Positions 9,236 through 17,070 of a stretch of DNA of 64,000 nucleotides are shown in pieces. Where the stretch lies: positions 2,604,001-2,668,000 of the forward strand of contig NZ_CP030048.1 in NCBI RefSeq assembly GCF_015291665.1. Reading direction: 5' to 3'. The notes under the pieces are model-generated. The model saw only the letters and a program-made list of their open reading frames with translations. It did not search any database and was not told the origin of the DNA. A program made the position numbers and the translations under genes. Within the stretch, counting starts at the first letter, position 1. The number at the start of each line of letters is the position of its first letter. The stretch comes from Bradyrhizobium sp. CCBAU 53338 (lineage in GTDB: Bacteria > Pseudomonadota > Alphaproteobacteria > Rhizobiales > Xanthobacteraceae).

Positions 9236-10240
9236 ATGAGTTCCAAGGGGTCACAAGCGGCAAAGGCCGGCTTGCGCGTCGGCGTCATCGGCGCCGGCGT
9301 GATGGGCAGCAACCACGCGCGCGTGCTCGCTGGTTTGCCCGGCGTCAGCCTGGTCGGCGCGGTCGATCCTTCGCCGGCGCATCGCGCCCGCGCGACCGAG
9401 CTTGCCGATTGCAACAGCTTCGAGACGCTCGACCAGCTCGTCGCCGAGGGGGTCGATGCCGTCACCATCGCGGCGCCGACCCATCTGCACCACGAGGTTG
9501 CGCTCGCCTGCATCGCCAGGAACATCCACGTGCTGGTGGAAAAGCCGATCGCATCGACGGTCGAAGAGGGCCGCGAGATCGTCGCCGCCGCGCACAAGGC
9601 CGGCGTGACACTGATGATCGGCCATGTCGAGCGCTTCAATCCGGCGGTCGCTGCGGTCAAGCAGGCGATCGCGGGCGAGGACATTCTCTCCATCGCGATT
9701 ACGCGCGTCGGCCCGTTCCCGCCGCGCATGTCCAATGTCGGCGTGGTCATCGACCTTGCCGTGCACGACATCGACCTGATCCGCTGGTTCACCGAATCCG
9801 ACATCGTTGAAGTGCAGCCTCAGCTGTCGAGCGCGGTCGCCGAGCGCGAGGACATCGCGCTGCTGCAGTTCCGCACCGCCAATGGCGTGCTCGCGCACAT
9901 CAACACGAATTGGCTGACGCCGTTCAAGGCGCGCAGCGTCACGGTCGCGACCCGCGGCAAATACGTGATGGGCGATCTGCTCACGCGCCAGGTCACCGAA
10001 TGCTTCGGCTTCAAGCCCGACGGCAGCTATTCGATGCGGCATCTGCCCGTCGGCCATGACGAGCCGCTCCGCGCCGAGCTGCTGGCGTTCCTCAAGGCGG
10101 TGCGCAACGGCGAGACGCCGGCGGTGACCGGTGACGAGGGCGTCGCCAGCCTCGAGATCGCGACGCAGTGCCTCGAAACGCCGTCGCGGCCCGCAGCCAC
10201 CTCGCCCGCCCGCAAGGGCCCGCGCCGCGTCGCCGGCTAA
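9236..10240 (+). CDS. gnnA: Gfo/Idh/MocA oxidoreductase, GnnA-like UDP-GlcNAc 3-dehydrogenase
   Basis: A 334-residue NAD(P)-dependent oxidoreductase. The Rossmann motif VIGAGVMGSNHARVLAGLPG is near residue 16; VEKPIAST and the family catalytic region around DLAVHDIDLIRW follow. It is followed by a DegT-family aminotransferase 33 bases downstream. Such a pair, GnnA-GnnB, oxidises the 3-OH of UDP-GlcNAc and aminates it to UDP-GlcNAc3N, the precursor of lipid A with four amide-linked acyl chains. Bradyrhizobium lipid A is known to have a 2,3-diamino-2,3-dideoxyglucose backbone. WlbA/WbpB-type oxidases for uronic acids are the main alternative; the symbol is an inference from family plus context. 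Confidence 0.7.
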   Translation: MSSKGSQAAKAGLRVGVIGAGVMGSNHARVLAGLPGVSLVGAVDPSPAHRARATELADCNSFETLDQLVAEGVDAVTIAAPTHLHHEVALACIARNIHVLVEKPIASTVEEGREIVAAAHKAGVTLMIGHVERFNPAVAAVKQAIAGEDILSIAITRVGPFPPRMSNVGVVIDLAVHDIDLIRWFTESDIVEVQPQLSSAVAEREDIALLQFRTANGVLAHINTNWLTPFKARSVTVATRGKYVMGDLLTRQVTECFGFKPDGSYSMRHLPVGHDEPLRAELLAFLKAVRNGETPAVTGDEGVASLEIATQCLETPSRPAATSPARKGPRRVAG

Positions 10241-10273
10241 AACCTCTCTATGTCGACCACGCAAGAAGGCGTC

Positions 10274-11425
10274 ATGAACCAACATCTGCGTTCCGAACCC
10301 ATTCCCTTCATCGACGTCGCCTCGCAGCGCGTCCGGCTCGGCGCCTCGCTCGATGCGGCGGTCAAGCGCGTGATGGACCATTGCCAGTTCGTCAATGGTC
10401 CGGAGGTCACCGAGCTCGAAAGGCAGCTCGCGGCCTATTGCGGCGTCAGGCACGTCATCGCCTGCGCCAGCGGCACCGATGCGCTTCTCATGGTGTTGAT
10501 GGCGAAGAATGTCGGGCCGGGCGATGCCGTGCTCTGTCCGTCCTTCACCTTCATCGCAACCGCCTCGCCCGCGGCGCGAATGGGCGCGACGCCTGTTTAC
10601 GTCGATGTTGACGAGACGACCTTCAACATGAGCCCGGAGTCGCTCAAGCGCGGCATCGCGACCGCGCGGAAGGCCGGCTTGAGGCCGGTTGCGATCATTC
10701 CGGTGGATCTGTTCGGCCAGCCGGCCGACCACGACGCCATCGCCGAGATCGCGAGGGCCGAAGGCCTGTTCATCATCGATGACGCCGCGCAAGGTTTCGG
10801 CGCAAGCTACAGGGGTCGCAAGCTCGGCACCTTCGGGCTCGCCACCACGACCAGCTTCTTCCCGGCGAAGCCACTCGGCTGCTTCGGCGACGGCGGCGCG
10901 ATTCTGACCGATGACGACGAGCTTGCAGCGACCCTGCGCAGCATCCGCGTGCACGGGCAGGGCGTCGACAAATACGACAACGTCCGCCTCGGCCTCACCG
11001 GCCGGCTCGACACCATGCAGGCCGCGATCCTGATCGAGAAACTGAAGATTTTCGACGACGAGATCGCCGCTCGCAACAGGGTCGCCGAGCGCTACGCGCG
11101 CGGCCTGTCCAACGTGGTCACCGTGCCGCGTCTCGCGCCCGGCAATACCTCGGTCTGGGCGCAATACACGATCCGCCTGCCTGAGGGGACCGACCGCGAC
11201 GGCTTTGCCGCCGCGCTGAAAGCCCAGGGCGTACCGACGGCGGTCTACTACGGCAAGTCGATGCATCAGCAGTCCGCCTATAAGCAGTTTCCGGTCGCCG
11301 AGGGCGGCTTGCCTGCTTGCGAGAGCCTGTCGCAGGACGTCATCAGCCTGCCGATGCACGCCTATTTGACCGAAGCCGATCAGGAGCGGGTAATCGCGGC
11401 CGTGCGCGGCGCGCTTGCGGGCTGA
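10274..11425 (+). CDS. gnnB: DegT/DnrJ/EryC1/StrS aminotransferase, GnnB-like
   Basis: A 383-residue fold-type I PLP enzyme of the sugar aminotransferase family. The start FIDVASQRVRLG, the segment ACASGTDALLM (phosphate-binding region), and SFFPAKPLGCFGDGGA with the PLP lysine at about K199 are all clear. The ATG at 10274 is preceded by AGAAGG; an upstream in-frame ATG at 10250 lacks a good ribosome site. Together with the preceding oxidoreductase it should form UDP-GlcNAc3N for lipid A. A WbpE-like role in another amino sugar is possible, but no acetyltransferase of that pathway lies next to it. Confidence 0.75.
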   Translation: MNQHLRSEPIPFIDVASQRVRLGASLDAAVKRVMDHCQFVNGPEVTELERQLAAYCGVRHVIACASGTDALLMVLMAKNVGPGDAVLCPSFTFIATASPAARMGATPVYVDVDETTFNMSPESLKRGIATARKAGLRPVAIIPVDLFGQPADHDAIAEIARAEGLFIIDDAAQGFGASYRGRKLGTFGLATTTSFFPAKPLGCFGDGGAILTDDDELAATLRSIRVHGQGVDKYDNVRLGLTGRLDTMQAAILIEKLKIFDDEIAARNRVAERYARGLSNVVTVPRLAPGNTSVWAQYTIRLPEGTDRDGFAAALKAQGVPTAVYYGKSMHQQSAYKQFPVAEGGLPACESLSQDVISLPMHAYLTEADQERVIAAVRGALAG

Positions 11426-11449
11426 CTTGGCCGTTTCGCCTGCCACCTC

Positions 11450-11478
11450 TTCACCTCTCCCCATCGGGGAGAGGTGAA
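11450..11478. repeat. Near-palindromic hairpin repeat (TTCACCTCTCCCC type)
   Basis: A perfect 13-base inverted repeat, TTCACCTCTCCCC at 11450-11462 and its complement at 11466-11478, with a 3-base ATC loop. A related copy is at 27135-27159. It lies just after gnnB and is followed at ~11493 by TTTTTT, so it may also end transcription. It resembles REP-like elements scattered in rhizobial genomes. Confidence 0.7.
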
Positions 11479-11520
11479 CACCGAGCAAGCCTCTTTTTTG
11501 ATCCGATCGTCGTTCAAAGC

Positions 11521-11540
11521 CTTATCGATTGATCGATAAG
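11521..11540. promoter_or_regulatory. Perfect 9-bp palindrome upstream of murJ
   Basis: CTTATCGAT-TG-ATCGATAAG is a perfect inverted repeat with a 2-base centre, 17 bases before the murJ ATG. It is AT-rich relative to its surroundings and has the form of a dimeric-regulator operator. It could equally be a leader hairpin in the murJ mRNA. I do not recognise the site. Confidence 0.4.
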
Positions 11541-11556
11541 TCTCTAGAAGAAACGC

Positions 11557-13083
11557 ATGCTCGGACGCATCTTCACGGTTGGTGGTTACACGCTGCTCTC
11601 GCGGCTGACGGGATTTGCCCGCGACATCATGCTTGCGGCGATCCTCGGCGCCGGCCCGGTGGCCGACGCGTTTTTCGTGGCGCTGCGGCTGCCCAATCAC
11701 TTCCGCGCGATCTTTGCCGAGGGCGCCTTCAACGCCGCCTGGGTGCCGGCCTATGCGCACGTCCATGGCGAGAAGGGGGAGGGGGCGGCACACCTGTTCG
11801 CCGACCGCATCTTCACGCTGCTGCTGGCCTCGCAGGTGGTGCTGCTGATCGTGGCCTGGCTGTTCATGCCGCAGGCCATGAGCATCCTGGCGCCCGGCTT
11901 CAGTGAGGATGCCGAGCAGCGCAAGCTCGCGATCGAGCTGACCCGGATCACCTTTCCCTATCTGCTGCTGATCACGCTGGTGACGCTCTATGGCGGCATG
12001 CTCAACGTGATGCAGCGCTTTGCCAGCGCTGCGGCTGCGTCAATCTTCCTCAATGTCGCGATGATGATGACGCTGGCGCTCGCCGCCTGGTTTCCGACCG
12101 CCGGCCACGCCGCGGCTTGGGGCGTCCTGATCTCGGGCTTCATGCAGTATTTCCTGCTCGCCGGAGATCTCGGCCGCCATGGCGGCCTGCCGCGCTTCGC
12201 GCCGCTCAGGCTCGATGAAGACGTCCGCAGCTTCTTCAAGGCGCTTGGGCCGGCGACACTGGGATCGATGGGCACGCAGGTCGCGCTGTTCGCCGACACC
12301 ATCATCGCGACCTTCCTGCCCGCCGGCGCGCTGTCGGCGCTGTATTACGCCGACCGCCTCAATCAATTGCCGATCGGCGTCATCGGCATCGCCATCGGCA
12401 CGGTGCTGCTGCCGGAGATGTCGCGGCGGATCACGGCCGACGATCACGACGGCGCGATGAAGGCGCAGCGCCGGGCCTTCGATTTCACGCTGCTGTTCTC
12501 GATACCCTTCGTGGCGGCCTTCCTGACCGTGCCCGACGAGATCATGCGCGCGCTGTTCGCTCGCGGCGCGTTCTCCAAGGCCGATGCCGTCGCCGCCGGC
12601 GGCACGCTTGCGGCCTATGCCATCGGCCTGATCCCTTTCGTCCTGATCCGCAGCGCGGTCGCGACCTTTTACGCCCGCAAGGATACCGCGACGCCGGTCC
12701 GCGCATCGCTGTCGGGCATTGCCGTCAACGTCGCACTGAAGGTCGCCTTGATGGGATCGCTCGCCCAGATCGGCCTCGCGCTGGCAACCGCCGTCGGTGT
12801 CTGGACCAATCTCCTGCTGGTTCTGTTCTTCGCCGTGCGGCGCGGCTTTCTCGTGCTGGATCGCGCCTGGCTGCTGTCGCTCGTCAAATTCCTTCTGACC
12901 GGCATCATCCTTGCCGCGGCCTTCTGGCTGATTGCGCATTTCAGCCGTTCGGCGCTGGGCGCAATGCACTTCCGGGCCGAGGTGACGCTGGCGCTCCTGG
13001 CCGTCGGGGGCACGATCGTTTATGGGCTCGCGATCCTCGTTCTGTTCGGTCGGAGCTGGCTGGTCTCGCTGGTGCGCGGCTAG
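11557..13083 (+). CDS. murJ: lipid II flippase MurJ
   Basis: A 508-residue polytopic MATE-superfamily-like protein that translocates lipid II across the inner membrane for peptidoglycan synthesis. The opening GGYTLLSRLTGFARDIMLAA, then VADAFFVALRLPNHFR and AEGAFNAAWVPAY, is diagnostic of MurJ/MviN; about fourteen hydrophobic segments follow. RSAVATFYARKDTATPVR corresponds to the conserved region of TM9-10. AGAAG precedes the ATG. A palindrome at 11521-11540 lies directly upstream. It is an essential protein in most Gram-negatives; nothing looks altered. Confidence 0.95.
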   Translation: MLGRIFTVGGYTLLSRLTGFARDIMLAAILGAGPVADAFFVALRLPNHFRAIFAEGAFNAAWVPAYAHVHGEKGEGAAHLFADRIFTLLLASQVVLLIVAWLFMPQAMSILAPGFSEDAEQRKLAIELTRITFPYLLLITLVTLYGGMLNVMQRFASAAAASIFLNVAMMMTLALAAWFPTAGHAAAWGVLISGFMQYFLLAGDLGRHGGLPRFAPLRLDEDVRSFFKALGPATLGSMGTQVALFADTIIATFLPAGALSALYYADRLNQLPIGVIGIAIGTVLLPEMSRRITADDHDGAMKAQRRAFDFTLLFSIPFVAAFLTVPDEIMRALFARGAFSKADAVAAGGTLAAYAIGLIPFVLIRSAVATFYARKDTATPVRASLSGIAVNVALKVALMGSLAQIGLALATAVGVWTNLLLVLFFAVRRGFLVLDRAWLLSLVKFLLTGIILAAAFWLIAHFSRSALGAMHFRAEVTLALLAVGGTIVYGLAILVLFGRSWLVSLVRG

Positions 13084-13212
13084 GCGGGTTCAAGCGAGTT
13101 TCGTCGTTTTCATAGCGAAACTGCGCCTGCCGGAAGTCTTGACATGCGTCAAACCTTCGGCGCGCGAAGCCGCTAGTAGTTGACGGCATGCTGGCCGGCG
13201 TCGGAGCGCGAC

Positions 13213-13662
13213 ATGGTAAAATCTGCTGTGAAATGTTTGATAATTGCCGGGCTGACCGCCGGTTTCGCCGCCGTGGCTCAGGCTGAAGACCCCGACGTCG
13301 GCAAGTCGGAATTTCAGTCCTCGTGCGCGAGTTGTCACGGCGCGGATGCGAGGGGCAAGGGACCGGTTGGCGACCTGCTCAAGGTACCGCCTCCCGATTT
13401 GACGGTGTTGGCCAAGAACAACAACGGCGTGTTTCCCACGAACGCTGTTTATGAAACCATCGATGGATCGAAGGCAGTTCCGGCTCACGGCACGCGTGAC
13501 ATGCCGATTTGGGGCGAGCGATTCAACCCCGTCGTCAACCTGCCTCACTATGTTGATCCGTCCTATTGGCAGAAGGCCGGGCCGGAGCAAAGCCCGGAAG
13601 TCGTCGTGCGAAAACGCATCCTCGCTGTCATCGATTATCTCGGTCGTATTCAGCAGAAGTAG
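13213..13662 (+). CDS. Periplasmic monohaem cytochrome c
   Basis: A 149-residue protein with a signal peptide ending around AVAQAEDPDVG and one haem motif, CASCHG, near residue 40. A likely axial Met is in GTRDMPIWG. The start at 13213 (MVKSAVKCL) was chosen because the signal peptide begins there. It is a class I cytochrome c of the mono-haem soluble kind. No oxidase or dehydrogenase subunit is next to it, so the redox partner is unknown; other c-type cytochromes are at 17071 and 19647. Confidence 0.85.
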   Translation: MVKSAVKCLIIAGLTAGFAAVAQAEDPDVGKSEFQSSCASCHGADARGKGPVGDLLKVPPPDLTVLAKNNNGVFPTNAVYETIDGSKAVPAHGTRDMPIWGERFNPVVNLPHYVDPSYWQKAGPEQSPEVVVRKRILAVIDYLGRIQQK

Positions 13663-13769
13663 CAACCGACAGGGCGCCTACCCACGGAAGGTGATCCGAA
13701 CGCTTTGGACGATGCATCCGCCGACATGAGGCGCTCGCCTAAGGGATGTATGAAACCTCTACACATCTC

Positions 13770-13798
13770 TTGATTTTGCGCCATTGCCGTGCTATTGG
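13770..13798 (+). promoter_or_regulatory. Candidate promoter for the leader transcript before the DUF1127 gene
   Basis: TTGATT at 13770-13775 and TATTGG at 13793-13798 are separated by exactly 17 bases. Transcription would begin about at 13805, which coincides with the ATG of a 25-codon ORF, making that mRNA leaderless. The hexamers are imperfect, so this is a prediction. Confidence 0.35.
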
Positions 13799-13804
13799 CG
13801 CCGC

Positions 13805-13882
13805 ATGATCAAATGGTCGCGCAACGTCAACTTCTCGCACATGACCCGCTTCGGCTGGGCCGTGGAGGGAGTCGTGCGCTAG
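13805..13882 (+). CDS. Candidate 25-residue leader peptide
   Basis: ATG at 13805 to TAG at 13880-13882. The peptide begins MIKWSRNVNF and ends RFGWAVEGVVR. No ribosome site is visible, but the predicted promoter would place the transcription start at or near the ATG, which fits leaderless translation. The last eight codons and the stop lie inside a possible antiterminator hairpin (13857-13915) that excludes the terminator at 13911-13943. There is no run of one amino-acid codon, so classical amino-acid attenuation is not indicated. I do not recognise the peptide. Confidence 0.35.
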   Translation: MIKWSRNVNFSHMTRFGWAVEGVVR

Positions 13883-13915
13883 CATTTGGACGACGACATC
13901 TCTTCCACCAGGCCC
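13857..13915 (+). promoter_or_regulatory. Predicted antiterminator hairpin
   Basis: GGGCC at 13857-13861 can pair with GGCCC at 13911-13915, and GTGGAGGG at 13862-13869 with TCTTCCAC at 13901-13908, including two G-U pairs and a 2-base bulge. An inner GTCGT/ACGAC stem (13871-13875 with 13893-13897) extends it. Bases 13911-13915 are the 5' arm of the terminator, so the two folds exclude each other. Confidence 0.4.
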
Positions 13916-13943
13916 CGCCGGCATCGGACGGGGCCTTTTGTTT
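13911..13943 (+). terminator. Strong intrinsic terminator 38 bases before the DUF1127 gene
   Basis: GGCCCCG (13911-13917) pairs with CGGGGCC (13929-13935), with an inner CCG/CGG stem and GCAT loop and one bulged A. TTTTGTTT follows at once. Only 38 bases remain before the next start codon, too few for an independent promoter that does not overlap the hairpin. Confidence 0.75.
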
Positions 13944-13981
13944 GGCCACGCACCCTGCCGGCACAACAGCAGGAGCGTGCG

Positions 13982-14371
13982 ATGCCACCACAACTGACGA
14001 ACCTCTCTTCCGGAATTGAGGCCGATGCCGCAAGGCGCGGCCTCAACCTCACCATCGTGCCGGCGAAGGATGCGATCGACCGGGCTTTGGCCGCGCGCCT
14101 CAAGGCGTCGGCCACGGCACTGGACGGCGCTTTGCCGCGCCAGGATGCTGCCGGACCAAGGCCGCCGGGCGTTCTCGGTCTGCTCAAGCGTGCCTGGCTT
14201 GCACTTCTGGAGCGGCGCCAGCACCCACGGGTCACCCTGCAGGACCTGAGCGACAGGGAGCTGATGGATATCGGCCTGACGCGCGGCGAGATCGACTACC
14301 TCACGCCTCAGCGCGCGATCGATACGCTGGGAGACAACACGCGGTATCTCTTGAGCCGCGGCGGGATGTAG
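13982..14371 (+). CDS. DUF1127 domain protein
   Basis: A 129-residue protein. The C-terminal ~45 residues match DUF1127: WLALLERRQHPRVTLQDLSD, then RELMDIGLTRGEIDYL. The N-terminal half is unrelated and longer than in the typical ~50-residue Arg-rich DUF1127 proteins. Start ATG at 13982 has GGAG seven bases before it. Family members in alphaproteobacteria are linked to small-RNA turnover and to phosphate and carbon responses, but the function of this longer form is unknown. The gene sits behind a terminator and may be controlled by transcription attenuation. Confidence 0.75.
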   Translation: MPPQLTNLSSGIEADAARRGLNLTIVPAKDAIDRALAARLKASATALDGALPRQDAAGPRPPGVLGLLKRAWLALLERRQHPRVTLQDLSDRELMDIGLTRGEIDYLTPQRAIDTLGDNTRYLLSRGGM

Positions 14372-14663
14372 ATGACCAACCGCGGGAATTTGACATGCGT
14401 TCTGACAGCAAGCGGTGGTTGGTACCGCCGCTCGTTGTCAGGCATGCGCTGCGGTGCGAATTTGGCAAAAGTTCTGCAGTCGAAGGCGCCTCGCCGAGTC
14501 TTCGATCTACACGGAGAAATGACCAAGCTGCGGCCCTTCGGTCCGATCCCGCTCTGAGGCTCGAGGCAATTTTTCGCGGCCCGGGTCTGCCTAAAGCCGT
14601 TTGCCTTGCCTCTTTTTCCACGGCAATATGCCCGCAAAACAACCATAGGACGGGACAAGAAAA

Positions 14664-16973
14664 ATGGCAGCCCCCATCAAGTTCGGCGTCGGCCAAAGCG
14701 TGCTGCGCAAGGAGGACGACGCGCTGATCCGCGGCAAGGGCCGCTATACCGACGATTATGCCCCGCAGGCCGCGCTGCGCTGCCTGATGCTGCGCTCGCC
14801 GCACGCGCATGCCAAATTCACCATCGATGCCGGCCGCGCCCGTACCCTGCCTGGTGTTGCGCTGATTCTGACCGCGGCCGAGGTCGGGGATCTCGGCAAC
14901 CTGCCCTGCCTGTTCAATCTCGAGACCGATCCGTTCACCGGCCCGCCTTACCCGATTCTCGCCAAGGACGAGGTGCGTCATGTCGGCGATTCCGTCGCCT
15001 TCGTGGTGGCCGAGACCATCGACCAGGCGCGCGATGCGATCGAAGCCATCGACGTCAAGTGGAGCCCGCTGCCTTCGGTGACCGGCGTCGTCAACGCCGT
15101 CAAGAAGGGCGCTCCGCAGGTCTGGCCGGACAAATCCGGCAACGTGCTGTTCGACGTCTCGATCGGCGACAAGAAAGCGACCGAAGCTGCCTTTGCCAAG
15201 GCGCATGCGGTCGCCGAAATCTCCATCGTCAATCCGCGCGTGGTCGCGAGCTTCATGGAGACGCGCGCGGCGGTCTGCGAATACGACGCCAAGAACGATC
15301 ACCTGACGCTGACGGTCGGCAGCCAGGGCAGCCACCGTCTGCGCGACATCCTCTGCCAGAACGTGCTCAACATCCCCACCGACAAGATGCGGGTGATCTG
15401 CCCCGACGTCGGCGGCGGCTTCGGCACGAAGCTGTTTCCGTATCGCGAATACGCCCTGATGGCGGTCGCGGCACGCAAGCTGAAGAAGGCGGTGAAGTGG
15501 TCGGCCGATCGCTCCGAGCATTTCATGGGCGATGCGCAGGGCCGCGACAACGTCACCACCGCGAGGATGGCGCTGGCCGAGGACGGCAAGTTCCTCGCGA
15601 TGGATTGCGACCTGATGGGCGACATGGGCGCGTATCTGTCGACCTTTGGGCCCTACATCCCGCATGGCGGCGCAGGCATGCTGCCGGGGCTCTACGACAT
15701 CCAGGCGTTCCACTGCCGGGTGCGCACGATCTTCACCAACAGCGTGCCCGTCGATGCCTATCGCGGCGCGGGCCGGCCCGAGGCCGCCTATGTCATCGAG
15801 CGCCTTGTGGACGCGTGCGCGCGAAAACTCGACATGACGCCGGATGCGATCCGTCGCAAGAACTTCATTCAGCCGAAGGCGCTGCCGTACAAGACCGCGA
15901 CCGGCAAGGTCTACGATTCCGGCGACTTCGCCGCGCATCTCAAGCGCGCGATGGAAATCGCCGAGTGGAAGGAGTTTTCAAAGCGCGCCAAGGCGGCCAG
16001 GAAGAACGGCCTGATCCGCGGCATCGGGCTCGCCAGCTATGTCGAGGTCTGCGGCACCATGGGCGAGGAGACCGCCAACGTGCGGATGGACCCCAATGGC
16101 GACATCACGATCCTGATCGGCACGCAATCGAGCGGGCAGGGCCACCAGACCGCCTATGCGCAAATCGTCGCCGAGCAGTTCGGCGTCGCGCCCGAGCGCG
16201 TGCACGTCCACCAGGGCGACACCGCGGAGATCGCCACAGGCCTCGGCACCGGCGGCTCCGCCTCGATTCCGTCGGGCGGCGTCAGCGTCGAGCGCGCCAC
16301 GCGTGAGCTCGGCGAGAAGCTGAAGGCGATCGCGGCGCAGGCGTTGGAAGCGAGCGCCGGCGACCTCGAGATCTCGGAGGGCGTCGTGCGCATCGCCGGC
16401 ACCGACCGTTCGATCTCGTTCGCCGATCTGGCCAAGCGGCCGGGCGCGGATCCCTCGAAGCTGAACGCGAGCGCGACCTTTGCCAGTGCCGACGGCACCT
16501 ATCCGAACGGCACGCATGTCGCGGAGGTCGAGATCGATCCGGCCACCGGCATCATCAAAATCGTCAACTACGTGATCGTCGACGATTTCGGCAAGACGCT
16601 CAATCCGCTGCTCCTGGCAGGCCAGGTGCATGGCGGCGCCATGCAGGGCATCGGCCAGGCGCTGATGGAGCAGGTGGTTTATGGCGCGGGCGACGGCCAG
16701 CTCATCACCGCAACCTTCATGGACTACGCGCTGCCGCGCGCGGCCGACGGTCCGTCGTTCGTGTTCGAGACCCACAATATTCCCTGCACGACCAATCCGA
16801 TGGGCGTGAAGGGTGCGGGCGAGGCCGGTGCGATCGGCTCCTGCCCGGCCGTCGTCAACGCCATCGTTGACGGGCTCTGGCGCGAGTACAGGATCGACCA
16901 CATCGACATGCCGGCAACGCCGGAGCGGGTGTGGATTGCGATCAACGAGCACCATCGCCGCCACAGCCTGTAA
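14664..16973 (+). CDS. Molybdopterin-binding large subunit, xanthine dehydrogenase/CoxL family (form II type)
   Basis: A 769-residue molybdenum hydroxylase large subunit. The N-terminal hammerhead domain begins VGQSVLRKEDDALIRGKGRY. The active-site loop is AYRGAGRPE at ~365-373, the form-II-type sequence, not the AYRCSFR of true CO dehydrogenases. The catalytic Glu is in KGAGEAGAIGS at about E720. The medium (FAD) and small (2Fe-2S) subunit genes normally adjacent are missing from both sides, so partners must be encoded elsewhere. Substrate is unknown: aldehydes, purines or N-heterocycles are possible. The 292 bases before it (14372-14663) hold no gene I can support. Confidence 0.85.
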   Translation: MAAPIKFGVGQSVLRKEDDALIRGKGRYTDDYAPQAALRCLMLRSPHAHAKFTIDAGRARTLPGVALILTAAEVGDLGNLPCLFNLETDPFTGPPYPILAKDEVRHVGDSVAFVVAETIDQARDAIEAIDVKWSPLPSVTGVVNAVKKGAPQVWPDKSGNVLFDVSIGDKKATEAAFAKAHAVAEISIVNPRVVASFMETRAAVCEYDAKNDHLTLTVGSQGSHRLRDILCQNVLNIPTDKMRVICPDVGGGFGTKLFPYREYALMAVAARKLKKAVKWSADRSEHFMGDAQGRDNVTTARMALAEDGKFLAMDCDLMGDMGAYLSTFGPYIPHGGAGMLPGLYDIQAFHCRVRTIFTNSVPVDAYRGAGRPEAAYVIERLVDACARKLDMTPDAIRRKNFIQPKALPYKTATGKVYDSGDFAAHLKRAMEIAEWKEFSKRAKAARKNGLIRGIGLASYVEVCGTMGEETANVRMDPNGDITILIGTQSSGQGHQTAYAQIVAEQFGVAPERVHVHQGDTAEIATGLGTGGSASIPSGGVSVERATRELGEKLKAIAAQALEASAGDLEISEGVVRIAGTDRSISFADLAKRPGADPSKLNASATFASADGTYPNGTHVAEVEIDPATGIIKIVNYVIVDDFGKTLNPLLLAGQVHGGAMQGIGQALMEQVVYGAGDGQLITATFMDYALPRAADGPSFVFETHNIPCTTNPMGVKGAGEAGAIGSCPAVVNAIVDGLWREYRIDHIDMPATPERVWIAINEHHRRHSL

Positions 16974-16987
16974 ATCGGCCGCTCGGT

Positions 16988-17010
16988 CCGCGGGAATTAA
17001 TTGCCCGCGG
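16988..17010 (+). other. Hairpin after the molybdoenzyme gene
   Basis: CCGCGGG at 16988-16994 pairs with CCCGCGG at 17004-17010 around an AATTAATTG loop. No T tract follows, so it is more an mRNA 3' stabiliser or factor-dependent stop than a classical terminator. Confidence 0.35.
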
Positions 17011-17070
17011 CCGGGTTCTATCCTCAATGGTCCTCCCCCGAATCGACTTGCGAGCCGGAGTAACAAGCCT

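Noticed and set aside
9251..11488. A 745-codon minus-strand frame across gnnA and gnnB.
   Set aside because: It is antisense to two genes with intact Rossmann and PLP motifs. Composition is typical of a GC-rich shadow frame.
13139..13152. TTGAC-ATGC-GTCAA dyad before the cytochrome c gene, considered as promoter or operator.
   Set aside because: No -10 hexamer at 16-18 bases from the TTGACA, and the 5-base half-sites are too short to claim an operator.
14372..14663. Small plus-strand ORFs after the DUF1127 gene (61 and 110 codons).
   Set aside because: No ribosome site, family, or consistent codon pattern. The longer one runs into the molybdoenzyme gene in another frame.
14664..16973. Carbon monoxide dehydrogenase (coxL).
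   Set aside because: The active-site loop is AYRGAGR, not AYRCSFR, and coxM/coxS are absent, so CO oxidation is not supported.
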